The notes: generated by a model from the letters alone, not told the origin. A DNA stretch of 64,000 nt from an uncultured Lacticaseibacillus sp. (GCA_934370925.1 CAKRNG010000011.1:1-64000), one strand, 5' to 3'. Counted from the stretch's first letter, positions 27,678 to 35,945 are shown. A program made the numbers and translations.

Positions 27678-27692
27678 TTGCAAGCGGTACCA
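27678..27692. promoter_or_regulatory. cre box (CcpA site)
   Basis: TTGCAAGCGGTACCA fits the Gram-positive consensus WTGNAANCGNWNNCW at every constrained position. It lies immediately upstream of the predicted -35 of the PTS/mupG operon, so carbon catabolite control of the operon is expected. Confidence 0.75.
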
Positions 27693-27697
27693 GCAAA

Positions 27698-27729
27698 AAA
27701 AGCCCACGCACTTAAATGCGTGGGCTTTT
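27698..27729 (-). terminator. Intrinsic terminator of the 320-residue protein gene
   Basis: A 13-bp perfect stem, AAAAGCCCACGCA with its complement, around the 6-nt loop CTTAAA, flanked by A- and T-runs. Confidence 0.88.
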
Positions 27730-27747
27730 CTTCGAATTCGATTCAAT

Positions 27748-28710
27748 TTATTTACGTTTCTTCTTTGACTTAGAACGCAACTTCTTCGCTGCCTTCATGC
27801 TGAGACCCTTCTTCAAGTTCGTCTGCTGCTTCGTTTGCTTAGGTGCAGGCACGAACTTTGCCAAGTCAGGCACAGCGACCATCACGTCATGGTAACGGGT
27901 AACCAGGGCACCGACCTCAGTTGCATCCCCCGTTACAAGTGGTGTACCCGCAACGGTTGCCGCAATCGCCAAACGCTGGTCACCGACAACTGGCGTCTCG
28001 CTTGCACGGAAACTCGTCAATTCATAGTTCCGTACCGCTTCATCCGTCAGCTTCTCGCCCAATTGTTCTTCAAGCAGCGTCTTCACACGTGCCAGGTTGA
28101 ACAGTGGCAAAACGGTTGCTTCCAACCACGCCTTAACCGTCAAGTCAGCATCCGTCTCCGCCGTCAATGCCAGCAACGCAATATCCGTAAAGGTCAAATC
28201 GGCACCAAGCAAAATTGCTTCTGCAAGGTGTGCCTTCAACATCTGGGCATCAGTCGTTGTGTCCGCCACGTTAAAGAACTGACGCGTCAGGGAAATCACA
28301 GCGTCCACCCGCTGATGGTCCACGGCTTCAACTCCGACTGCTTCACTGCCGACACCGGCCTTAATCAGTGCTGTCGCGATAGCCTTCGCACTGCGCAGGT
28401 GGTGAGCTTCTTCAAGATATTCCACGTAATCGCCTAAAACAACTGCCAGTTCCGTCCCGGTCAAGTTAAGCGCTTCGCTCCACGCCTTCACGTTCGCAGT
28501 CAAAACTGGTCCTGCATCCCGTGCCGTCCAGCGACGAGGCGCACGGTCGTAATCTTCCGCCATACGCTTGGTAAATGCACGTACAACCACGCGCAACTGA
28601 TCTGGTGAAATTGGCTTATCGTTAAGAACGGATTCCCGATTAGACTGCGCGTATTCCTCCAACCATTCATCGGTATTCGTCAGTACCCGTTCGATTTGTT
28701 CTGGTGTCAT
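27748..28710 (-). CDS. Unknown helical protein, paralogue of 29623-30654
   Basis: 320 residues, largely alpha-helical and acidic, with no membrane segment or known motif. The C-terminal tail is strongly basic (MKAAKKLRSKSKKKRK). It shares layout and spaced residues with the 343-residue protein encoded at 29623-30654: an N-terminal W(L)..Y/F.Q start, RWT near residue 60, and an AAKKL basic tail. The start follows GGGGG. The gene has its own terminator, and the function is unknown. The basic tail suggests nucleic-acid or membrane-surface contact. Confidence 0.75.
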   Translation of the reverse strand: MTPEQIERVLTNTDEWLEEYAQSNRESVLNDKPISPDQLRVVVRAFTKRMAEDYDRAPRRWTARDAGPVLTANVKAWSEALNLTGTELAVVLGDYVEYLEEAHHLRSAKAIATALIKAGVGSEAVGVEAVDHQRVDAVISLTRQFFNVADTTTDAQMLKAHLAEAILLGADLTFTDIALLALTAETDADLTVKAWLEATVLPLFNLARVKTLLEEQLGEKLTDEAVRNYELTSFRASETPVVGDQRLAIAATVAGTPLVTGDATEVGALVTRYHDVMVAVPDLAKFVPAPKQTKQQTNLKKGLSMKAAKKLRSKSKKKRK

Positions 28711-28889
28711 CTGGTCCCCCTGAATCCTGCCCGTTTCGCTTGTTGTTACTGCGAAATGGACAACGCATAAATTATTCTTTCACCATTCTACCAGATTTAC
28801 CCTGAATCGAAAAATTAACGATGGTTTGTGGTCGGCGATTGTGGGGGAAAGTTCGTTTAAAGACAAAATAAAAAAGCGAATGCAAAAAT

Positions 28890-29095
28890 CGCATTCGCTT
28901 GAGGCAACGTCGCGCAGGCGCTCCTCGCGATTTATCAGTTTGATTATTGTTAATGTAGTGACTCGGAGGCAGAGGCGCCCAACAACAGAAAATGGAACCT
29001 CAGTGAGCAAACCTACCCTCGATAAGACATTCGCGCGAAGCCGCGAATGTCCCGCCTGAAAAGGGTTTTCCCTAAATAAAGAGGGGGGAATTTCT
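28890..29095 (-). repeat. Family B flanking module, copy 2
   Basis: The reverse complement matches about 18560-18760: the palindrome GACATTCGCG/CGCGAATGTC, TCTTATCGAGGG, GGTTTGCTCACTGA, CCTCCGAGT and GCGAGGAGCG. It directly adjoins the family B core at 29112. Confidence 0.7.
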
Positions 29096-29111
29096 CCACC
29101 AAATCAATGTA

Positions 29112-29368
29112 GGTGCGTACTGGTGGTCTTCGTTTCGGGCGTTGGGGGCCAAGTGGTAGAAGTCTGACCGGTTTTTGGTCAGACTGGCGAAAAGGAACAC
29201 TTGCGGGAGCGGAGCGAGCCAAGGCTTACTTTTCAGGCGGAAGACGCGTCAGCGGCTGGAGCCAGAAGCTCTTGGCGGTTTACCGCTTAGAGCTCTGGAC
29301 ATCGCAAGTGCCGGCCACACCACGTTCCGGCCCCCATAAGCCCGCAACGGAGGCCACCAGTACGCACC
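29112..29368 (+). repeat. Structured repeat family B, copy 2 (core)
   Basis: A 257-nt unit bounded by perfect 15-bp arms GGTGCGTACTGGTGG and CCACCAGTACGCACC. Inside: a GTCTGACC/GGTCAGAC hairpin, a GAAAAG/CTTTTC stem around a G+C-rich element, and the hairpin AGCTCTTGGCGG/CCGCTTAGAGCT, which is the same module as P2 of family A but is missing from family B copy 1. Confidence 0.87.
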
Positions 29369-29390
29369 GGCATCACCCACACCAACTGAA

Positions 29391-29621
29391 TCAATCCTGG
29401 ACGGTTTTTTCGGACCATTGGATGCTGATGCCGTATCCGTCTTCAAACGTGCCCTCGTTCTCACCGTCTTCAACGACCATGTCCAAACTCGGGTCATCCC
29501 CATAATGCGCCATCACGTCCGCAACCATCTTGTGGAACTGCTTCTGGCAGGACGCCTTGCTCGCGAACACTTCGCTTGCAACTTGGTCCGGGCTGGCGAA
29601 AACCATTACGTAAACGTTCAT
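29391..29621 (-). CDS. Small acidic protein, 76 residues
   Basis: 76 residues starting MNVYVMVFASPDQVASEVF, with an acidic C-terminal half (MVVEDGENEGTFEDGYG). The ATG lies one base past the stop of the 343-residue protein gene, with AAGGGGAAG as ribosome site, so the two are translationally coupled. No family is recognised; the beta-alpha-beta pattern is compatible with a small ferredoxin-like fold, which is a guess. Confidence 0.65.
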   Translation of the reverse strand: MNVYVMVFASPDQVASEVFASKASCQKQFHKMVADVMAHYGDDPSLDMVVEDGENEGTFEDGYGISIQWSEKTVQD

Positions 29622-29622
29622 T

Positions 29623-30654
29623 TTACTTCCCCTTATTCCGCTTCTTCTGCAACTTCTTCGCGGCCGCAAAGCTTAAAACATTGTTCTTCCGGCCGTTCTT
29701 CTCCTTGCTCTTCCGTGAAACAACCTCTGTTGGCAAATAGTTCAACATTTCTGATTCTGCCGCCAGGGCTGCCTTGTGCTTCTGGTGGAAGTTGATGGCG
29801 TCAGCGACGTTATCGCCACCCAGTTCGAGCCCTTCAAGGCGCATTGCAACGGCCAATCGATTTGCGGGGGAAACTGGCGTCATGTCGTTGTGCAGTTGTG
29901 TCATGACATAACTGTACTGGAATTCATCAGACTGTGGTGCCATCCCCAACGCGGCTGTGAAGTCATCCGTGACACCCTTCACGTTAATTTCTGGCAATGC
30001 GTACTGACGCAACCAAGATTCAACGAAGTCATCGCGACTCATCTCATCACCATTTGCAGCCAATGCGGCAATCATTGCCATATCGATGAAGGAGACATTT
30101 TCGGCAAGAATTAAGACGTCCACCAGGTGTTCACCCAGGAACTCTGGATTCTGTGCGTGTTCGATGTCATTCAGGTTGTAGAACTGCTGCACGTGGCGGA
30201 ACGCATCCCCAATATGCGTCGCAATGGTCGTGATGCGTTGTTCCGAATCCATTGCCCCGAGCGCTGCGACTAGATGATCGCCAAGCTGTTCCCCATTACG
30301 AATAAATCCTTGCTGACCCGCGAACGTCAGGATGTCTGACAACACGTCCAGAACCACTTCGTCTTCCGTAACGTTCTCATCCGCGACAACTAGTTCCCGA
30401 AAGTTTGCGATTTGGTCGTTCAGCAATTCATCCATTGACGTAATCGTCCACCGAGATGGCTGACGCCCAAACGACGTCAACATTCCCTGCGCAAACGTCT
30501 GCGTAAGCTGTCTGATTTGCTGCTGATCCAATTTTTTGTTGTACCGCAATAGATCCGTGTAATCTTGGCTCTGATAGAATGCCGTTAGCCAACCATCCAC
30601 TTTGTTTTCGAGTGTCGTTAGTTGCTTTGCCGTTGGTGCTTTAAATTCGCTCAT
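29623..30654 (-). CDS. Unknown helical protein, paralogue of 27748-28710
   Basis: 343 residues, helical and acidic, without membrane segments. It shares with the 320-residue protein an N-terminal W...YQSQDY region, PSRWTITSMDELL near residue 60, and a basic C-terminal tail (SFAAAKKLQKKRNKGK). It is coupled to the small acidic gene 29391-29621. The start follows GGAG. Two paralogues separated only by the family B repeat suggest a duplication that the repeat later invaded, or one that it mediated. Confidence 0.75.
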   Translation of the reverse strand: MSEFKAPTAKQLTTLENKVDGWLTAFYQSQDYTDLLRYNKKLDQQQIRQLTQTFAQGMLTSFGRQPSRWTITSMDELLNDQIANFRELVVADENVTEDEVVLDVLSDILTFAGQQGFIRNGEQLGDHLVAALGAMDSEQRITTIATHIGDAFRHVQQFYNLNDIEHAQNPEFLGEHLVDVLILAENVSFIDMAMIAALAANGDEMSRDDFVESWLRQYALPEINVKGVTDDFTAALGMAPQSDEFQYSYVMTQLHNDMTPVSPANRLAVAMRLEGLELGGDNVADAINFHQKHKAALAAESEMLNYLPTEVVSRKSKEKNGRKNNVLSFAAAKKLQKKRNKGK

Positions 30655-31275
30655 TATTCTCCGTTCCTTTAACCCACTTTTTTCCGTGTCGGCGAGGCTT
30701 CGGTGCGCACCTGCCGACCTTTTAACTTATACCAGTATACTATAAGTTGCTCGCCGCATGAGCTGGGCGTTACAACGTTCTGCTAAATCGGTCGAGCAAA
30801 TGCGGTTCCCGCTTCTGTTCTAAAAAATTGAAAATCCGTTTCTAAATGACGTGAAATTAGCACTGGTTTGCCGATTTTAGTCAATTGTAACGTACATGTA
30901 ATATCGCATTTTTGCATTTTCGAGCTGCACACTGCCCGTCACCAAACAATTTAACACAACACACCCTGCCCATGTCTTAACTGAATCCCTTCATTTTCGT
31001 TTTAAGTGATTGTTATTATATGCCACTACTATTTGCGTTTATTGCGCCTATCAGTGCGTTTTCAAGGTGACTGGAGGTGTTTCGTAGACGGCCACGCGAA
31101 TACATTATAAAAGCAATAAGATAACGATGTTCAAATTTGGTTGTTATGCGTTTTTTCAACCTTCAATTAGACGTCAAATCCGCCGCAAATGCATTAATCG
31201 CACCGAAAATTCACGGAAAATCATTCACAGGTGCTCGTCATATTTTTACTTACTTCACGCACGTATCCCGCTTGG
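30655..31275. other. A+T-rich gene-free interval upstream of rgg
   Basis: About 620 bases with no supported gene. A dyad AACTTATA/TATAAGTT near 30724-30748 carries TATACT-like -10 words and is probably the promoter region of the minus-strand 343-residue protein gene. The rest is A+T-rich with short hairpins only. I looked for a small hydrophobic peptide gene next to the Rgg regulator and found none with a good ribosome site. Confidence 0.5.
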
Positions 31276-31339
31276 TTGACGGAAAGCGCTATTCAAAGCC
31301 TATACTATCATAGGTTAAATTATGCTTTTGTTTAACCTA
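31276..31339 (+). promoter_or_regulatory. rgg promoter and operator-like inverted repeat
   Basis: TTGACG (31276-31281) and TATACT (31301-31306) could be -35 and -10, with a long 19-bp spacer. Directly after the -10 is a perfect 9-bp inverted repeat, TAGGTTAAA (31311-31319) with TTTAACCTA (31331-31339), which would span the transcription start. It is a good candidate for autoregulation by the Rgg protein. Confidence 0.5.
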
Positions 31340-31416
31340 ATGTTTTTAATGCAGAAAAAGATTATGTACGTTCAGGGACTGTGCCGCAAATCAGGGCACC
31401 TAATTTGGAGGACAAG

Positions 31417-32289
31417 ATGGAAGACCATGAAGCGAAACTCGGCGCCTTTTTCCGACACATTCGTAAGCGACGCGGGCTCAAAATCCGCGATGTTTCGGCA
31501 AGTATCTCGGAAACAACCCTGTCACGGTTCGAACGTGGCCAAATCGACCTAACGATTTCTAAACTCGCGCCCGCCATGGAAGCGGCCGAAATGGATCCTG
31601 GTGACGTCTTGCTTCGCCCTAATCAGGCAAAAGCTTCCTTCGATAACGCCCTCACCACCGTGCGCATCGCCATTGTTCGGGGCAATAAGGCAATGGCAAC
31701 CGCAGCGCTCCATAACTACAAAAACGCAACGGAAAATATGACCTTACCCCTGCGGCCCTTCAACTTGCTTATTCTGGAGACACTCACCCAGTCCATCAAG
31801 ACGCCAACCTTATACCTCACGTTGGCAGACCAAGACGCCGTGATTACCTTCCTGGAACGCGATGACGACTGGCACCACTTCGAATACATGCTTTATGGCG
31901 AACTCGTCTACTTCATGGACCAGAAACACAGCGAACGTGCCTTCCGCATCATGACGCGCTCATTCATCAAGCGTGACCACCCCGAAAACGATCGGGACGC
32001 CTACGAATTCGCCATGATGAATGCCATCATGCGCCCCATTGAATCTGACGACCTGAATTTTGCGGGTGAAATTATGAAGCGCATCGAGGCAATCAAGATT
32101 AGTCCGCTTGATTTGCTGAATAACTACCGCCGCGAACTATTGCGCACCGCCTTCACCTACAAGCAGACAGCCGATGACGATAACCACGCAACCCTCAAGC
32201 ACCTCCTCGAATCCCTTTCCTTCCTCGGCAGCAGCCAACTCGCCGATAAGGATCAGGAATGGCTGGACCGGTGTGGCATCAAAATTTAG
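31417..32289 (+). CDS. Rgg/GadR/MutR-family transcriptional regulator
   Basis: About 290 residues: an N-terminal XRE-type helix-turn-helix (GAFFRHIRKRRGLKIRDVS, ISETTLSRFERGQIDLT) and a C-terminal all-helical repeat domain of the Rgg type (from about residue 70). Rgg proteins often bind small peptide pheromones. The ATG at 31417 follows GGAGG; the frame is open to 31381 without a ribosome site. No partner peptide or obvious target operon is adjacent. A terminator follows. Confidence 0.8.
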   Translation: MEDHEAKLGAFFRHIRKRRGLKIRDVSASISETTLSRFERGQIDLTISKLAPAMEAAEMDPGDVLLRPNQAKASFDNALTTVRIAIVRGNKAMATAALHNYKNATENMTLPLRPFNLLILETLTQSIKTPTLYLTLADQDAVITFLERDDDWHHFEYMLYGELVYFMDQKHSERAFRIMTRSFIKRDHPENDRDAYEFAMMNAIMRPIESDDLNFAGEIMKRIEAIKISPLDLLNNYRRELLRTAFTYKQTADDDNHATLKHLLESLSFLGSSQLADKDQEWLDRCGIKI

Positions 32290-32341
32290 GCGTCGTTTGA
32301 AACAGGACGCCAGCCTGTGCACCATCGCTTCATCAGGCAGC

Positions 32342-32391
32342 AAAAAGACCCACCGACAAATTCCGCGCGGAATCTGTCGGTGGGTCTTTTT
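32342..32391. terminator. Bidirectional terminator between rgg and the FLP-like gene
   Basis: A long stem (AAAAAGACCCACCGACA with its complement, extended by ATTCCG/CGGAAT) with one bulge on each side, flanked by A5 and T5. Confidence 0.92.
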
Positions 32392-32406
32392 GCGTCTATC
32401 TATTGA

Positions 32407-33081
32407 TCAAAGAACCATCGTCAAGCCTTCGCTATCCCGAATGGCAATGCCGCTCCGCCCTGTTTGGCGAATCAGACCGTCCGCTTCGAACGTGGTGAGG
32501 CGGCGACTCAATGTTTCGGGCGAGGTGCCTAGGTAGAGCGCCAGGTCCTTCTTTTTCAATGGCAACTGGAACTGACTACTGTGCACCGCTGCGCTGGTCT
32601 CCAGTAAGTAGTTCGCCAGACGCTCCGCCACGCTTGCAGTACTGGCCGCGGTCGTTTGCGTCTCGAGGGTCACCACCCGTTCACCGAGTGCGTTAAGGAC
32701 GTTCAGGGCGAGGTCGGGCGTGCGCTGAAGTAATCCCTGGAAATCCGCCCGGCTAATCGTGCAGACCTGCGTCTCCGTCAGGGCAACTGCATTGTTATTG
32801 TGCGCAGTCTGTGTAAACAGAACGGCCTCCCCATCGAAGTCACCCGCTTGAAGTAACCGTAACAGTTGTTCCCGCCCAGACGCCGTGTACTGGGTCACTT
32901 TTACCTGACCGTGCGCCACGATGTACAGCACATCCGCATCCGTTCCCGCCGTGAAGAGCGTTTCGCCCGCTTCCACGTGCCGTTCGTGAACTAACTGTGC
33001 AATCGCCGTAATGTCTGCGTCCTGCAACCCGCTAAAGATCGGCGCTAACCGAACGCACGCTTCCGCATCATGTTGGTGCAT
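32407..33081 (-). CDS. Crp/FNR-family regulator, FLP-like
   Basis: 224 residues: a cyclic-nucleotide-type beta-roll (about residues 15-125), dimer helix and a C-terminal helix-turn-helix (KKKDLALYLGTSPETLSRRLTTFEADGLI). Two cysteines, one near residue 9 and one near 110 in the beta-roll (TQVCTIS), recall the L. casei FLP, where an intramolecular disulfide switches DNA binding. There is no N-terminal FeS cysteine cluster. The start follows GGGAGGGGG. It closes the copZ-dps operon, and two FNR-type boxes lie at the promoters of this island. Confidence 0.85.
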   Translation of the reverse strand: MHQHDAEACVRLAPIFSGLQDADITAIAQLVHERHVEAGETLFTAGTDADVLYIVAHGQVKVTQYTASGREQLLRLLQAGDFDGEAVLFTQTAHNNNAVALTETQVCTISRADFQGLLQRTPDLALNVLNALGERVVTLETQTTAASTASVAERLANYLLETSAAVHSSQFQLPLKKKDLALYLGTSPETLSRRLTTFEADGLIRQTGRSGIAIRDSEGLTMVL

Positions 33082-33116
33082 CTACACGCCCCCTCCCGTT
33101 TTAACCTATTGTAACG

Positions 33117-33668
33117 CTAATCGTCGTCCTCTTCTTCAAGTCCTTCACGCGCTGTACGGCCCAGAAGTGCTTGATACTGGCGAATCTGGCGGTTGTTCCA
33201 GCCCAATAGCTGCACCAACAGTGCGGCAAAAGCTGGTCGGTTTTCCTTTTCTGCCAGCGCAATGGCACGGGTGATGAACAGGTTGTCGGTATCGAAGTCG
33301 TGTACCAACCCATCAACCATTTCTGCGGCGGTCAGGTACTTCGCTTCACCGTGTTCTGCCAGCATGGTCCACTCGGTGTATTCCTGCGTAATGCTTGCGG
33401 GAATTTCGCCTTCATCAAGTAATCCCTGCGCCAACCGTTCAATCCAGTCACTGTTTGCGGCGTTCGTTGTGCTGAACGTTGCGGCCAACTGCACCGCATT
33501 CATGCCCTTCACAAACCACGCTGCTTGACGCAACCGGTTCGTCAGGAGTACATGGTTACTCAAAATGTGGTTCGTCATCGCCCCCGCCGTTGGGACGTGG
33601 TGATCATGGTCAGACTGGGCTTGTTCCTGCTGGTACTGCTTTTGCACCTGTTCGTTAAATGCTGTCAT
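33117..33668 (-). CDS. Dps/ferritin-like protein, divergent
   Basis: 183 residues. The helix NHILSNHVLLTNRLRQAAWFVKG and the region WIERLAQGLLDEGEIPASITQEYTEW match the positions of Dps helices A and B, but the usual His/Asp/Glu ferroxidase spacing is only partly present. The N terminus is His-rich (SDHDHHV) and the C terminus ends in an acidic run. Such proteins accompany the FNR-like regulator and metal ATPase in lactobacilli. It probably binds metal or protects against oxidation. The start overlaps the copZ-like stop (TAATG). Confidence 0.65.
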   Translation of the reverse strand: MTAFNEQVQKQYQQEQAQSDHDHHVPTAGAMTNHILSNHVLLTNRLRQAAWFVKGMNAVQLAATFSTTNAANSDWIERLAQGLLDEGEIPASITQEYTEWTMLAEHGEAKYLTAAEMVDGLVHDFDTDNLFITRAIALAEKENRPAFAALLVQLLGWNNRQIRQYQALLGRTAREGLEEEDDD

Positions 33669-33898
33669 TACGCAATCTCCTTTACCTTCACGGATTCTAC
33701 TTCATAACCTAACTGCCGCACGACTTCTGCCAGTGCGTCCGCCGTGGTCACGCTGGCATCGAACTGCGCCTTCACCTTCGCCGCGTTGAAAAGAACCTTG
33801 ACGTTCGCAACGCCCGCTGTCTGGTTCACCGCGTGTTCAATTTTCTGCATGCATGATGGGCAGGTGAGTGCCCCTAACTTCATCACTGCTAATTTCAT
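33668..33898 (-). CDS. CopZ-like heavy-metal-associated protein
   Basis: 76 residues with a ferredoxin-like HMA fold and the metal-binding loop LTCPSCMQKIEHAV (CxxC). CopZ proteins carry copper to ATPases or regulators. The ATG follows ACGGAGGG. It is preceded by an FNR-type box and the stop of the metal ATPase gene, and starts the copZ-dps-flp unit. Confidence 0.82.
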   Translation of the reverse strand: MKLAVMKLGALTCPSCMQKIEHAVNQTAGVANVKVLFNAAKVKAQFDASVTTADALAEVVRQLGYEVESVKVKEIA

Positions 33899-33930
33899 TT
33901 GATTGCCCTCCGTTTATCTTTAATACCTTC

Positions 33931-33972
33931 AGTTTACCGAGCTTCACGCGTGACGTAATTGATGCAAATCAA
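33931..33972 (-). promoter_or_regulatory. FNR/FLP-type box and promoter of the copZ-dps-flp unit
   Basis: TTGATGCAAATCAA (33959-33972) is a perfect TTGAT-N4-ATCAA palindrome. On the minus strand a -10-like TAAACT (33931-33936) lies downstream, which puts the box centre about 41 bp before the predicted start site, the class II activator position for CRP/FNR proteins. The box is between the ATPase stop and the copZ-like start. Confidence 0.65.
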
Positions 33973-33982
33973 GTTTAATCAA

Positions 33983-35836
33983 CTAACCACGTCGCTTCCG
34001 TAATAATCGCATCGCGTTCCCAATTACGAGTAAAATGGACGCTTCATGCACCAGCATGCCACTGCCCATGTGCACGATGCCCAGAAGCAGCCCGAGAAGC
34101 AAGAGCACCACCGTTCCCACCGCAATCAAAATATTCTGGGTGGTGATCCGCGTGGTTTTGCGTGCGATTTGAACGGCCCGTCCCAACACGGTGAATGCGG
34201 GACGCACCAGCACAACATCTGCCGTTTCCATCGCCACTGCGGTTCCGCCGCCCATGCCAATGCCGACATCTGCCGTGGCGAGGGCGGGCGCGTCATTAAT
34301 GCCATCACCCACAAAGGCCACCTTTGCCCCGTGCGCTTGGGCATCCGTCACCGCCGTCACCTTTTCTGCCGGCAACAGTTCTGCTTGAACGTCATCGACC
34401 GGTAAATGTGCCGCAATCTGTTCGGCGGCCGCCTGATTGTCCCCCGTCAGCATGATAATCTGCCGGATTCCCGCCTTCTTGAGTGCCGTCAATCCTTCAA
34501 CCGCGTCGGGACGCAACACGTCATTGATTGCCACGAGTAACCGCATCTGCCCGTCGATGGCGAGTAGCACCACTGAGTCGCCAGACGCGTGTGCTTGGGT
34601 CATCGCTTTCTGTACTTCCGCAGTCAACGTCACGTCATGTTCCTGCATCAACCGTGCATTCCCAACCAGGAAACGACCATTGTTGCTCACCATCCCCCGG
34701 CCCTTCACGGTTGTCACTTCAGGCGTCCCCTGCACGTGAACGCCGTTTGCCGTTGCGTAGGTGACAATTGCCTTCGCCAGCGGATGCTCACTCCCCGACT
34801 CGATGGCAGCCAGGACGTCCAACGCGCTGGTCTCGGAGCCGTTAAATGCCGTCACCTGCCGCACCGTCATCTGTCCCGTCGTGATGGTGCCCGTTTTATC
34901 CAGCATCAGCGTATCGACTTTCGCCAAATTCGCAATCGTTGCGCCCCCTTTAAAGAGGATGCCACTGCCGGCTGAACGCCCAATCCCCGCGACATTGGCA
35001 ACGGGCGCCCCAATAACCAGCGCTCCCGGGCATCCCAGAACGAGCATCGTGATGGCGAGGCTCACATCACGGCTCACCGCCCAAACAACCACGGCAAGCA
35101 GAAGGACGGCGGGGGTGTAGTACCGGGCAAACCGATCGATAAAACGGGCAACGGGGGCCTGCGCATCTTGGGCCTCCTCAACAAGTTCAACGATTTGCCC
35201 GAACGTTGTGTCCTCACCCGCCGCACGCGTCTCTACGGTCAGGGTGCCAGAATCAAGCATCGTGCCCGCATACACAGGGTCTTGCGCCTGCTTATGCACG
35301 GGGCGCGCTTCACCGGTAATCACTGCCTCCAGCGTTTCGCCCGTCCCGTCAATAACGGTCCCGTCTACCGGAATTTGCCCCCCAGGACGCACCCGCACGT
35401 GCATGCCTGCTTCAATTTCATCAATGTCGGTGGGTTCGAGGGTACCATCTGCCAGCACCACATCAGCCTGTTGCGGCGCCATCTCCGTGAGGTCGCGCAC
35501 CGCTGACCGCGTCTTCGCAAGGGTACGTTCTTCAAGGACATCCCCAAAAAGGAAGAGGAACGTCACGATTGCGGCCTCATCCGGCTCCCCAATCGCAAGT
35601 GCGCCGATGCACGCAATGGTTACCAACAATTCGATACTAATCGTCCGCGTCCGCAATGCGTTAAATGCCCGAATCGCAATCGGCACCGTCCCCACGATGC
35701 CGGCCAAAAACATGCTGACCTCGGCGAACAAAGCAATATTTACCGCCGCTAATCCCCAGCTGAGCAAGATGAGCGCCAAAACCCCCCCGGCAACCCACTG
35801 TTTATGTGTCGCCAACCACAAATTTATCTTCATCAT
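33983..35836 (-). CDS. P1B-type heavy-metal ATPase with CPG membrane motif
   Basis: 617 residues, no N-terminal metal-binding domain. It has VLEERT and TGEARPV (actuator), MLDKTGTITTGQMTV (phosphorylation), SEHPLAKAI (HP motif) and VGDGINDAPALATADVGIGMGGG. The membrane metal motif is LGCPGALVIGAPVA: CPG where copper, zinc and cadmium pumps have CPC. The last helices read LVHEASILLVIGNAMRLL. The CPx variant means the metal cannot be assigned by rule; the CopZ neighbour points to copper, the HEA motif to the Co/Fe/Zn type. The ATG follows AAAGGGGAC. An FNR-type box lies at its promoter. Confidence 0.88.
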   Translation of the reverse strand: MMKINLWLATHKQWVAGGVLALILLSWGLAAVNIALFAEVSMFLAGIVGTVPIAIRAFNALRTRTISIELLVTIACIGALAIGEPDEAAIVTFLFLFGDVLEERTLAKTRSAVRDLTEMAPQQADVVLADGTLEPTDIDEIEAGMHVRVRPGGQIPVDGTVIDGTGETLEAVITGEARPVHKQAQDPVYAGTMLDSGTLTVETRAAGEDTTFGQIVELVEEAQDAQAPVARFIDRFARYYTPAVLLLAVVVWAVSRDVSLAITMLVLGCPGALVIGAPVANVAGIGRSAGSGILFKGGATIANLAKVDTLMLDKTGTITTGQMTVRQVTAFNGSETSALDVLAAIESGSEHPLAKAIVTYATANGVHVQGTPEVTTVKGRGMVSNNGRFLVGNARLMQEHDVTLTAEVQKAMTQAHASGDSVVLLAIDGQMRLLVAINDVLRPDAVEGLTALKKAGIRQIIMLTGDNQAAAEQIAAHLPVDDVQAELLPAEKVTAVTDAQAHGAKVAFVGDGINDAPALATADVGIGMGGGTAVAMETADVVLVRPAFTVLGRAVQIARKTTRITTQNILIAVGTVVLLLLGLLLGIVHMGSGMLVHEASILLVIGNAMRLLRKRRG

Positions 35837-35869
35837 TGTCGTCCCCTTTTGTCTTTCTGAATAAAGTCA

Positions 35870-35924
35870 TTGTACGGGGAAACTAAAAAGGCAACCTTGA
35901 CGTTGGTCAAGATTGCCTTTTTAG
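35870..35924 (-). promoter_or_regulatory. Combined terminator and FNR/FLP-type box at the metal ATPase promoter
   Basis: A hairpin of 19-nt arms (35883-35901 with 35906-35924, left arm CTAAAAAGGCAACCTTGAC) lies downstream of the minus-strand tetR gene with a T-run, so it should terminate tetR. Its tip is TTGAC-N4-GTCAA (35897-35910), an FNR-like palindrome. A -10 TACAAT (35870-35875) places the box centre about 41 bp before the predicted start of the ATPase mRNA, as at 33959-33972. Confidence 0.6.
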
Positions 35925-35945
35925 CCGGCTAACGTAAAAACTAGG

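Noticed and set aside
30655..31416. Short peptide pheromone gene (SHP type) next to the Rgg regulator
   Set aside because: No short hydrophobic frame with a convincing ribosome site was found on either strand. A Met-rich frame starting at 31322 overlaps the rgg start in another frame and is too long.
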